A stretch of 64,000 bases of DNA from contig MU404063.1 of assembly GCA_022695795.1 (NCBI GenBank), positions 310,001 through 374,000 of the forward strand. Reading direction: 5' to 3'. Below, piece by piece: positions 35,872-47,165 of this stretch. Position 1 is the first letter of the stretch, and each line of letters starts with the position of its first letter. The translations under genes and the position numbers were made by a program. The stretch comes from Biscogniauxia marginata. Taxonomy: Eukaryota; Ascomycota; Sordariomycetes; Xylariales; Xylariaceae. The notes below the pieces were generated by a model, which saw only the letters and a list, made by a program, of their open reading frames with translations, searched no databases and had not been told where the DNA came from.

Positions 35872-36360
35872 TAAGAATATTTAAGAATTAATATTATTAT
35901 TAAATCGAAATAATTTATCTCGCGATAAAATATAATTTTAAAGGTAAGTTATAATAAATATTACCTATTTAGTTATAATAAAAATTTCGGGCTAGTCACG
36001 TTGTCGTAATAATCTCGATAGAATAATATGCCTAGTAATTCCTATTAACACGGCTATTAAGACTTTATAATGTCCTAGACCCCCCCCCCCCTCAAGCCAA
36101 CTCCGTCAGCTTTGAACCTTCCCCAATGAATTTAAGTGGTCCTTAATGCAACCTGTGCATCCTCGTATAATGCAATATACGGGATATGCTCAATCCAGGA
36201 TCTTATGGTATGACAACTGTCTTGCAGATTCCATTGGACCTCTTCCATCCCCTCACACACACCTTCGAAATAACTGTAGTGACCATCAAGGACCAACAAT
36301 TCTGTGCTGGGATACCACAAATATTCCTATTCATCACCCTACTCATCATCCTTATTCATC
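35872..36360. other. Composition boundary and copper-ATPase upstream region
   Basis: AT-rich mutated DNA continues to about 36060, where a run of 13-14 C marks an abrupt change to normal composition. The following ~280 bp form the upstream region of the copper ATPase, ending in a pyrimidine/CAT-rich stretch before the start codon. No binding site was confidently identified. Confidence 0.5.
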
Positions 36361-39300
36361 ATGGGTTCCTCCTGCTGTGGCCCTAAAAACAAGCCTCCCG
36401 ACGAAAACCGGTGTACTGACAGTTGTTGTGATACGTCGCCAACTGTACCGATTGAGACGGCCAGTGGTTGTTGCGAGAACAGTGACACGGATTCGTGCTG
36501 CGCAGAAACTAAAGAGAAGCAAGCTGATAAAGGGTGCTGCGAAAGCAAGTCTTCATGCGAGGAAAAGCCTATGCCCTCCCAGTCTTGTCAGGACAAGTGC
36601 TGCGAGGACGAACCTCCCTGCGAGACAGAACCTGTGAGCGCTTCTCAATCCTGCCAGGACAAATGCTGCTCGGGAAACAAAACCGAGCCAGTGACTACAA
36701 GAGGTGTTTGTTTGGACAGATGTTGCTCATCTCAAGATGAGGAGCCTGCTCCACCTCCACCTTGCTGTCAGGGCAAAGAGAAGCCATGCTGTGATAGTAA
36801 GTTCCCCCTGCTGAGATTGGTAATGACAAGAGTACTAACGCATATAAGCGACTTGCATTGAACGCATTGTTTCTCGAGAATATCCAAGCACCGACGGTGA
36901 AGGCGAGCGGGCTTCGTTGCTTTCCAAGAAGCGGGCTAATTGCCGTCAACGATATACGGAGAAGCTGGCTGCTTTGGGCTGCATCTGCCGAGCTCTCATC
37001 GCATTGGGACAGGAGACTTGCTGTACTACGAAAGACGTATCTTCCATTGATAGGCGCCGTAGCAAGAAAAAGGCACCCGGCTGTTCATCGGGCCCTTCTA
37101 AGGACTCTTGCTGCGCAGAACGGCCGACAACTCCGGTTAAAAAACAGCCATGCTCTTCCAAGGCCCAAAAATCAGGGTGCCAAAGTGGTTGCTGCGGAAA
37201 GGGTGGGGGTGTTCCTGTGCAGATTGTAGACAGGAAAAAGGGCGTCAACAGCGAAATATCTACGCTGTCCAGTCAGATGGCCTTAGGGAACGTTGCCGAC
37301 CCCGAGATGGGGATGTCAGGTAATGAACACGTAGTTTTGAGCATCAGCGGGATGACTTGTACTGGATGCGAAACGAAGCTACGAAGAATCTTAGGAAGTG
37401 TCCCTGCGGTTAGTAACCTCAAGACGAGCCTGGTCATGTCCCGAGCCGAATTCAGCCTCAACCTTGCCGCCATGCCGGTGGAGAGTATAGTGAAACATTT
37501 GGAGAAAACCACCGAATTCAAGTTCGAGAGAATCGTTACAAGGGGGTCAAGTATCGAAGTCTTGCCTTTAGAGAACGTCCAGATGTTCCTCGATCAGCCA
37601 TTGCCTCTCGGCGTGGATAGCTTTCAGCTTGTTGGAAAAGATACTGTTCGTATCAATTTCGACCCGAGAGCGATTGGCGCCAGAGACCTTCTCGAGAAAA
37701 CCTTCGAGCAGCCATTGAAGCTGGCCCCTCCTAGTGGTGACCCAGGGTTGACTGCAGGCAGCAAACACGTTCGTGCTGTCGGCTTCATGACCCTTGTGTC
37801 CTGTATTTTGACCATCCCAGTACTCGTTCTTGCGTGGGCACCGATTGCAAGACACGAGATTGAGTATGGTGCCACATCCCTTGCACTCGCTACCATTATC
37901 CAGTTCGTTGTGGCTGGCCCATTTTACCCCAAAGCGCTGAAAGCTCTTGTCTTTTCTCGGGTTATCGAAATGGATCTGCTCATTGTCCTTAGCACGTCTG
38001 CTGCATACATCTTCTCGGTCATTTCATTTGGCTATCTGGTCAGTGGCCAGCCATTACCCACAGGAGAATTTTTCGAGACTAGTACTCTGTTGGTTTCTCT
38101 CATCATGGTCGGTCGATGGGTCGCCGCTCTCGCTCGTCAAAAAGCCGTCGAGTCAATTTCTTTTAAATCTTTGCAGTCCTCTACTGCACAGCTAGCTACG
38201 GAAGATGGCACACCTATGCGTGAAATTGACACGAGACTATTACAATATGGTGATATCTTCACAGTCCTCCCAGAGATCAAAATCCCGACGGATGGTATCG
38301 TCATCGCGGGAGTCTCTGAAGTCGACGAATCAATGCTCACAGGAGAATCGAGGCCGGTTGAAAAAGCAGTTCATGACAAAGTTGTTGCAGGCTCCATTAA
38401 CGGCTCTGGGAAGCTTGTTGTAAAACTCACACTTCTTCCGAGCGAAAATACCATCAGCATAATTGCAGGGATGGTCGATGACGCTAAACTTAGCAAGCCA
38501 AAGATTCAGAACGTCGCAGACCAAGTCGCTTCATATTTTGTTCCCGTGGTTGTCTTGCTTACTGTCTTGACTTTTGTTATCTGGGTCGGTGTTGGTGTTG
38601 GGGTCCGACACCAATCCGGCTCCGAAGCCTGCGTTGAAGCAATTACTTTCGCCATTACAGTGCTAATTGTCTCCTGTCCGTGCGCCATTGGATTGGCGGT
38701 TCCCATGGTCATCGTTATTGCTGGCGGCGTAGCTGCAGACCATGGTATCATCTTCAAATCTGCCGAGAGCATTGAAATGGCATTCAAGACTACCCATGTA
38801 GTCTTCGATAAGACAGGCACGTTGACAGAAGGAAATCTTAAGGTCGTGAAAGAGGTATATGATAAGGCGTATGACACCTCCGTGCGATCTAAGATCCTAG
38901 GCCTAGTCACCAATAGCAAACACCCCGTGTCTGCTGCGGTGGCCACTCACCTAGAAGAGCAAGGTGTTACTCCAAGCTCGGTTGGAGATGTCAAAACAGT
39001 TGCTGGTAAAGGGCTCACCGCGACTTTCGACGGCTCGGTTATTAGTGGCGGCAATGATCGTTGGTTGGAAGTCGGACAAGACCCGCGGGTTGCTACAGTA
39101 CTAGTTGAAAGATACACCATCTTCTGTGTGACGATTGACTCCAGGCTCTGTGCTATCTTTGGTCTCTCTGACACGATCCGTTCCGACGCCGCTGAGACCG
39201 TCTCTGATCTTAAGAAGAAGGGTGTGCATGTCTCCTTGCTAAGTGGAGATGACGACGGCGCAGTGCAAGAGGTTGCAAGAAAGCTAGATCTCGACCCTGA

Positions 39301-39754
39301 AGGTGTTCAATCTCGCTGTAGCCCAGCTGACAAGCAAGCGTACATCCAGAAACTCCTATGTACCCCCCTTGGGGGCAAGAAAGCAACTGTTGTCTTCGTC
39401 GGTGACGGGACCAACGATGCAGTCGCTCTAGCTCAGGCTACCATTGGCGTGCATCTAAACTCAGGAACCGATATTGCGAAGAGCGCATCCGATGTGGTAC
39501 TCATGCGTCCTTCTCTCAAGAGCATTGTGACTATGATCAACATTTCACGGGCCTCTGTCTTGCGCATCGCGTTTAATTTCGGCTGGTCGTTTGTTTACAA
39601 CGTCCTAGCTGTTTTGCTTGCCTCTGGGGCTCTCACCACCGCCAGAAACGGTGCTAGCGTCAGAATCCCACCAGAGTATGCTGGGCTGGGCGAACTCGTC
39701 AGTGTCCTGCCAGTCATTGCCATCGCTGTTGGGCTCAGGTGGGCCAAGTTTTAA
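36361..39754 (+). CDS. crpA: Copper-transporting P-type ATPase (P1B-1), CrpA-like, Cys-rich N terminus
   Basis: It pumps Cu(I) out of the cytosol at the cost of ATP; related fungal CrpA/Crp1 pumps give copper resistance. Model: join(36361..36796, 36849..39754), 1113 residues. The 52 nt intron has GTAAGT, a CTAAC branch site and AG, and restores the frame across a conserved C-C-D-x-x-C. Residues 1 to about 240 contain about ten Cys-Cys pairs, with the unit S-Q-S-C-Q-D-K-C-C twice. A heavy-metal-associated domain follows with G-M-T-C-T-G-C (Cys316/Cys319), then a degenerate second one without CxxC. Catalytic motifs: TGES at 643-646, CPC at 755-757, DKTGT with phospho-Asp799, GDGTND at 997-1002. 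The penultimate helix has F-N-x-G-W-S-F-V-Y-N. The end, G-L-G-E-L-V-S-V-L-P-V, is typical of the CrpA branch and unlike Ccc2. The gene looks intact, although it begins 300 bp from RIP-mutated DNA. Confidence 0.93.
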
Positions 39755-40379
39755 GAGCATAGCATAGATAGATAGTAGTTTTAAGGCATAATGCTATGGC
39801 ATGATTAGCGGGAGTAGACGAGGATTAGAAAGCACTTAATACTCGTTCCGCATAACCTATATGCTGTTTGCGTTGCAAATAGGTAGTCGGTAGGATTTCA
39901 TTGGTATTCTCCTTTCTTTCGCAATCACGCTCATTACACCAAAGTAGTCCCCAATAATGGGGGTTGACGTCAGTGGAAATATTAGGACTTTTCCGACATT
40001 AGCGTTGGAGTATCTACCCATAACACAGCAGAATAAGTCTAGATAGGTTAATATACACGCGGACCTTTTGGCTTTAAGTCTTTACCAATTAACTAATCGG
40101 AGGAGCTTTATCCGGTGGCTCGAGTGTCTCTCTAGGTATAAATCATTACGAAATATGAAGAATGCTGAACACCTTATACTCTGTTACGTTGAACCCCTCG
40201 AAAGGGGCGTATGCAGCGGCGCTTCGCGTTAGTTAATATTTATTATGGAGTGGATATTAGATGCCTTTTTTTTTGCAAATGAGAGAAACCCATGCGCGGA
40301 TCTTACTATCAAGCCGATGTATTGCAGTTCTATTCCATCACTCAGTATTTAACGTCACCTTCACCATGTCAAGTTTTTA
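39755..40379. other. Intergenic, convergent genes
   Basis: About 625 bp between the ATPase stop and the 3' end of the minus-strand transporter remnant. No gene seen. CCCCTCGAAAGGGG near 40195 is a small palindrome that could act in termination. Confidence 0.5.
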
Positions 40380-41848
40380 TCATCGGTTCTCCCGAAACGC
40401 CTCGAGCCTCGTCCTTCCTGTCATTAACGTCCAAACCCATAGCACATCTACAATAACGACAGCAATGAAACTAAATACTAAGCTTCCACCAAAAACAAGG
40501 CTGTGCTATTTCCAGGCATTATTCTCATCTAGATCTCTTACCTGACAAACAATTGCCCAAGGGAGCACATAAAGAAGGTTACTAACTAGACTCTGGTAGA
40601 GGTACCACTTAGGCCGTGTAGCGAGTAGTATCGTGGCGAGTTGGGTCGACGCAGCATAGAAGATGTAGCACCAGTCGATGGTTTGCCACATGTAGGCCGT
40701 TACCTTCGCAACCTCGTCCGACTCACTAAGAAAACGAGCGAACGGTCTGGTACCCCAGATTGAGAGGAAGATAGCGAGTGGGACTTCTACAACCAATGCG
40801 ACGCAGAGAGAAAGAAGTGCCGGCTTAGAATTCCCCAGGCGGTCGCGTACGTCGAACCCAGCGCCACAATTGTGGTGACTAGCCAGAGGTATAGAGCATT
40901 ACGGATGGCGGATTCGGCTAGGGTAAGGATCCCAGGTCGTAGCAATACAACCAAGGCACCAAGGCTAGGGAGGGTCTGGTTCCTTTCTTCAACGCTCACG
41001 GAATGTTCCCTCTCGTCATGACTCCAGCGGTGTAAGCTCGTCATCCAAAAAAAATACCCGAGCCCCACGAAAGCAGCCGTCATGTTGCACGTAAGCTGGA
41101 TGCCAGCCTGCATGTTGATCCCTGGCTGGTGATTCCCGACATGGAACCGCGAGATTATAAGCATGTCTAGAATTATGTTCACTGCGAACTTAGCCGTACT
41201 AATGACCAGCGGGACATCCGGCTTGTCGAGCGCCCTCGTCGCAGAAGCCACAGCAGTTTCGATAGCCGAGCTCAGCGCCGAAAAGGCACTGATGCGGACG
41301 TACGTCAGGCTAGCGGCGCGGACTTCGACGGGGACAAATGCTTGCGCAAACGTGGCGGCGCCGGCGACGAAGGCGATGCTCATAATCAACCCGAGGACCG
41401 ACTGGAACAGGATGAGCGTATGAGTGAGGCCGAGACGCTGCGCTGGCGAGCGAGAAGCCTTGTCGCCTATGATGACCCACGCCGCGCGGGGGAGGCCCTC
41501 GTTGAGAACCTCGATTACGACGCCGATGTATGTATACACATCTGTTGTGACGACGAACGAAGAGTCGATATTAGCGACCCATAGCTTGGAGAGGGTGCTA
41601 TACAGAGCTGGTAAGAGAAAGGCGGCAGCGTTGAAGAGAAGTGCGCCGGCATAGCGGTTGCGGTAGCTATGCCGTGTCTGTCCTAGCACATCATTGGGGT
41701 GATGGCTGGTATTCCCACCTCGAGGGGGTCGCAATTCATCGTCAGACGTGACGTCGGCTCCGGGCAGCATTGTGTATCGAAAGCGCAGTTCCCGTACGAC
41801 CCGGGTCAGGGCACCAGCCATTTCACGGGACGCAGTGCTGCTTATCAA
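40380..41848 (-). pseudogene. MATE-like polytopic membrane transporter, broken by a frameshift/deletion and an amber codon
   Basis: The minus strand starts with ATG at 41848. The first frame (to 40787) has a polar N terminus of about 70 residues and then alternating hydrophobic segments with T-Y-A-T-A-W-G near its end. This resembles a large fungal family of MATE-like membrane proteins. After A-W-G the frame is lost; the next conserved block (K-P-A-L-L-S-L onward to [10 protein letters not shown]) continues in another frame down to TAG at 40508-40506. In-frame coding then resumes with H-S-L-V-F-G-G-S and a W-x-W-T-L-M-T-G-R tail, ending at TGA 40382-40380. From memory of the family, about 30-40 residues seem missing at the frame break. 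A 36 nt GTAAGA...TAG segment could remove the amber codon if spliced, but that is shorter than known fungal introns. Family assignment is moderate; the breaks are clear. Confidence 0.65.
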
Positions 41849-43134
41849 CGGCAGCCGTGAAGCGGGGTCAACAGTCCAGTTTCTGTTCTTGTCCTGGCTG
41901 CTAGGCTGTGATTTATGTCGGACGTAAGCCAGTCGGTGGTCGGGCCTTGCATCAGCGTTCAGCGATCTATGACAGTTTTCAGAATTATCAATAATTAAAA
42001 AAAAAAAACGTCATGCAACGCCACGCTACCCATACTACGTACGATAGGGTCTTTTTTTATTAGCCCATCTGGCCGCTTTTTATTAAGTTAGGATGAAGAT
42101 ATAAGGATAGGATGAAGTGTAGGAGACCAAAGGAGTTGATATAGACGTAAAGTGAAGCCAACCTACATGTAGGTACCTACCTACTTATACATGTAGTGGG
42201 ATCTTGGAAACCTCCGGACATCCTATTTTTCAACCCTATTATCTTGAATTTCAATATTCTTAATAACCACGAAAATAATCTTAGTTTAAGGGATTATTTT
42301 AAAAATTTCATGCATAAGGTAATAGAAGGAAAAAGAAAAACTACCTAGGTAGGTAATAAACAAAAGTCGTGATTATCACGGCGTGACTTATGTACATAGC
42401 CAACCCCCACTACGCCACACGCTCTTAAAAGGTAATAAAACATCAAGTCTGGCGACTTAATACCCTAGGTTGGACTGTCAAGCCGTCACAAATAATAAAT
42501 ATATTTAAAATTTTATATATAATATTTCTCTGTTTTTACATTTTCAACTAAAACTTTTAAGGTTATTATGTACCTTGCGAAGTAGTTGAGGTATAGCTAC
42601 ACGAATATAATGTGCTACTTTTTGAGTAGCGGGTTTCCTCTCCTACTTAGGTCCTGTGGATCCAGAGAAGTACAACTACTTGATGTTATGACCTTCCCTT
42701 TGTCATTTTATAGTGTATGACCCTTTTAAATCGCACATTCTCCCAGTAAGTCGTAATTGACGCACAGCCACCAAGAGATAAGCGCTGATGTTTGTCCCTT
42801 GCTCGAAACCCCATGACCCGTGATTTGACTGATGACTTACTGGGCTCTTAACTCAAATTGCGTTTAAATCAGATACATAAATAAGACCTGTTGGGATACT
42901 CTGTGATTCCCAACTTGATATGTTGCAAACCTACCTTAAGTCTCATGCCCACGAAAACTGAAGCGTCCTATCACACTCTGAACAACCAAGAGACACCAAG
43001 GCACCATAATGCTCGAGAAGGTAATCAGTTACCTTTTCTCAGCTGATTTGAACAGCTAAACTTTCGTAGACACATGACCTCGAAATATTGTGCGAGCATG
43101 AGGGCCAAGCAGCACAAGATTAGTTCACTCAGTC
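41849..43134. other. Intergenic
   Basis: About 1.3 kb with an A-tract at 41997-42009 and several CCTACCTAGGTAGG-like palindromic patches (42160-42200, 42340-42355). No gene recognised. Divergent promoters for the flanking genes are expected here. Confidence 0.5.
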
Positions 43135-45655
43135 ATGTATCCCCAACAGCAACTAGTGTGGTTAACATTTATCAGGATAATTTCCAACAAACGTCTCAGG
43201 CACAGGACACGAGACGGCGAGCTTAGAAGACATGTCGCCTCAGCATCAAGTCAGGACTCGCAAGTTCCCAAAATCAGGGATGTCTTATTATCGTCACCAC
43301 AGCGGAGACCATCCATGTCATGGTCAGAGACTGTTCCGGAAGGAAGTGATGGATCTTTGATGGTATCTATACAACTTCCCACTGTCCCGTTTGGGGTTGA
43401 ATTGGACGAGATAATGGCACGTGCGAGATCACTTTTCCACAGTGGCGAGCTTAGAAATGCCAAAATCTTTCTCAAGCATGGTAAGGCGAAAGTAGATTCA
43501 GTATCACCGGATGATCCACGATCGAAGCACAAACACTTCTTCTCCACTCAAATCCACTTTTACATCGCCATCATCGATCTATACCTCGGAAACCAAGAAG
43601 TGAATATTGACCGCGATCGCTTCAGAAGAGAATTTGAAAAAGCATCAATCGAAAGCGAATCCATCAGAATCAAGGCTATTTTTGAGCTTGAGACGCTGTA
43701 TGCCGAATGGCTAATCCTCCAGGGCAAATATGACCAGGCATCCCAAGAGCTCTCAGGATTACTAAATGGTACCAAGCTATCCAATGCCACGGAACCAGAG
43801 GATATCAGCATCGCGAAAATTCAAATACGGAGAAATCTTTCCCTTGCATTCGGATACCTTGGGAAATTCGACGATGCGGTTGAAGAAATCACCAAGGCAC
43901 ACAGTCTTTTACAGCAGTGCCTTTCATCTCACGAAAAAAAGACAGCCACTGATGCACATAATTCAAAGGAGCAAATGGGAAACAATCTTTCTGTGTCAAC
44001 CACGGGGGATGCATGTTCCTCTTCGTATATGAATAAACTATTCTACCAAACGAATAGTCTCATTTACACAAGCGCTCTAATTGAATTCACTTGGGGTAGT
44101 AACTACAAAGATGCCTTAGAGACTGCTTATTCGCTCCTCAAGGCTTCTCTAGGACCAGTTCATCTCAAAACTCTCGAAGCAGCTAGTCTAAGGGCTTTGT
44201 TGCTCGCTTACAACAATCACTACGATGACTATGGTGGCCTGTACTGAATCTTTGGGGTTGCTGAGCCTTGAATTTGGAAAATCCCACCCGAGGATTTTGG
44301 AAACGACGGGTCACATGGTTGAGATATTCAACTTGCAGTGTCAGTTCACAAAAGGTCTTACAACGGCCAAGTCGTTATATACAAGTGCGGAGACTTCGCT
44401 TGCGGAACCTCACCCCTTACGCGTGCAATTGGAATTCCGGCTAGCCATCTCACATTTGTTAGAGGGCGACTATCGGCTAGCCGGGAAGTATCTGGAACAT
44501 GTTGTAGATGCCTGGAAGGATCGCTACCATGGATACCACCCTGATACATTATACTACCAGTCTGAGCTAGCTCGAGCATACCACAAACTGGGTAGGATCG
44601 CTGATGCTAGAACACTTGCTTTCAATGTTCTCAGTAGGCAGGCAATGATCTATTCAATCCCCTCGTTTCCACCACTGGAAGGGAAAGAGTGTGGAGAGGA
44701 TACCCTTGAGATCATTCTTAGGGTTGCTGACGAGTATGTCGAAAAGAACCCAGACAAAACTCGAATTCATCCTCGTATCCTTTTTACAATGGAAGTTATA
44801 GCGTGGGTAGAGCTACAAAATTCACAGTCTGATGAAGGTTTAGTCCATCGAATCCTCTGGGTAGTTCTCAGCCAAAAGCTGCGCACACTTGGACATCAGC
44901 ACATGTCGACACTTTCTTCGGCTTACGACTTCGCCGAGCTATACGCAGCAAGTGACAAGAAGGATTCAATATATTCCGCAAAGTTCTGGTTTACGTACGT
45001 GTACTGTCAACGTGCAACCATTCTTGGGTTTGGCCATCCCGAAACCATATCGGCGCGGCGCGAACTCACAAGTATGAATTGTGTATTAAACATATGGCAA
45101 AATTTGGACGATGACAGTTTCGTGAGCAAGGCCCTGAGTACCATTAAAAAGTCTCTATCGATAATTATAGCACGACCTATGTCAATGAATGATCTTCAAA
45201 ACATCAAGATTGCAGAGACTATATCAATGGAGGGAGACGACCTCGGGGCCCGATGGAGCGATGTCGAATATGCGTCAAGAAAGATTCTGAATTTGCATGA
45301 AATCCACTTGGGTCAATACCACCCCGAGACTCTGAAAACCCTCTTTTGGCTGTTTACTATTCATCTCAATTTAGACCTGAAGCCTCAGTCCGAGGCGATA
45401 TTGGAATTGATTTTTAATAGGTTGCAGTATAGTCCCCTTAGGACGCAACGCTTGGTAGAGGCTCTTGACATGGAAGAGAAAATAGCGATGCTATATCGAG
45501 AGAAGAATTGTATGGAGGAGGCTTTGGGAGTACTACGAGATGTCCAAGAGGAAGTTTCGAGAATTTCATGCGACGATGAGCTGCGTGAAGTTCTTCAAGA
45601 GACTAATGTGGCAGTTTCAAAAACATTAGCCGAATGGGAGTCGATCTCAAATTAG
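43135..45655 (+). pseudogene. TPR-repeat protein (NLR-type C-terminal repeat region), one frameshift
   Basis: Two overlapping frames encode one protein. The first (43135-44247, 370 codons) ends N-N-H-Y-D-D then leaves frame. The second picks up at A-C-T-E-S-L-G-L-L-S-L-E (from 44237, in the frame open from 44225) and runs to 45655. A single extra base around 44228-44236 explains the break. Both parts contain tetratricopeptide helices: F-G-Y-L-G-K-F-D-D-A in the first, and several G-x-x-H-P-x-T-L units (near 44290, 44530, 44890, 45030, 45320) in the second. These resemble the kinesin-light-chain-like TPRs at the C terminus of fungal NACHT/NB-ARC proteins. No nucleotide-binding domain precedes the start, so it is either a stand-alone TPR protein or a 5'-truncated one. 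The frameshift could be a sequencing error. Confidence 0.7.
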
Positions 45656-47165
45656 AATGTTAGCGCGCAGGGTAAAATACGTAATGGACAATGAATGATG
45701 GATCCAAGGCGAATGAAGGAGCGACACCCCGCAAGACTGAGATGATCTCTGTCGAGATATTATAGTTCGGGTTTAGGTAATCCCGTTCTGAAAAGGCATT
45801 ATAGATATATACCTTCCTTCATATTCTCGAGGAAGGTGTAGATTATCCGTCGCCTCCGTCCTTCTGTGGTAGGGCTCATTGAGCTACGTTGTTTTTGACT
45901 GGTAAGAGAAGAGACAGAATAATATTAGTAAGGTTGGCCAATTGGACCTCAATATCCAAGATGTCTTGGTTTCTCTTATGGCAATCCAGTGATGGATGAT
46001 GCTAGTAAGTATTGAGATGGGGCTAATATATGAGGATAGGATGATTGGTTAGTCCAATGGTAAGTCAAAGTAAGTAGGTAATTTAGAATTAATAAGTAAG
46101 AAACAGTTCAAAATTCTTACATATTTCTTTTAGCTTATAGTTACAGCACGAACATGCTAGATTTTGGCGGGAAGTTCTTTTCTAGCTATGCACGGATTTC
46201 TGCACTCTAAGCTGGAATAGTTTGAAGGTATTGGGACAGTACCGCGTCGTTTTATCGACATATGCGATGCTTAACCCGTCCACTTCATACTACTGCGAAG
46301 TTAGTCTTACCATCTTACCGACTTCTATATAGCTTTTCAATATACTTTATTTTTATCTTGTGTGATGCGGGGAGTTAGGATGAGGGTACGTATCCTAACC
46401 AAGGTATGGACTACATGATGTGACAGCCGGGATATGGCCAACCACCCCACCATTATTAGGGAGTATCCCGGCAAAAGATATCGGAATAATAAGTCCGACG
46501 GCTCTTTGTCTCGGCTTGGGTAATATGCTGCTATTGGCTGGACAATGCCCAGACACTTTTTAATGGTCGTAAGAGTTTTTAGAATAAATAGGTTGTTTCC
46601 TCAAAATTAAGTGTCTGTATCATTGAGCGATACACTACTACTATGTACAACCCGCTGGTTGTCCTCTTCAAGTTTGAACGCCCTTTCTTGTGCAACTGCC
46701 TTGTGACGCTTCAGGGGTTCAAGGATATGAAAACTAGCGCGAAGAACGAACTTCAAACTGTCCAATTAGCCTGCTTTCTGTCTAGTGGAGCTGGTCGACC
46801 ATCTTCGGAAAGCTGAAGCGAGTGCCGCAGGCCTACAGTAGAAGAGATTATTCGGTATACTTATAGTTATGCGATGGGTTTTGAGGGGCTCGAGTTACCC
46901 GATAGAGAGGTTATTTGCACTAGGGTCAACATGGCGGGAGAAATGCTATTGCTACTAGAGACCGAACCTAGGTAACTAGAGGCTCGTTTTGACAATCAAC
47001 TTTCCTTGATGTATATTGAATTTTAGAGATAGTAATCAGTTGATGTGAACAACTACTGCTATCAAATCGTTATTAGGCGAGTTGATTCACCCTTACAAGC
47101 TTTTTGTTGGCCCGTATGGTGGCCCGTGTTGACTATCACCAAGTCCACCAAGTTGATAATTCAAA
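45656..47165. other. Intergenic
   Basis: 1.5 kb without a recognisable gene, RNA or repeat. It includes the upstream region of the DUF1593 gene. Confidence 0.5.

Noticed and set aside
1..36060. CRISPR array or bacterial-type operon.
   Set aside because: Repeats are LTR-derived without regular spacers, and the gene structures elsewhere are spliced and eukaryotic.
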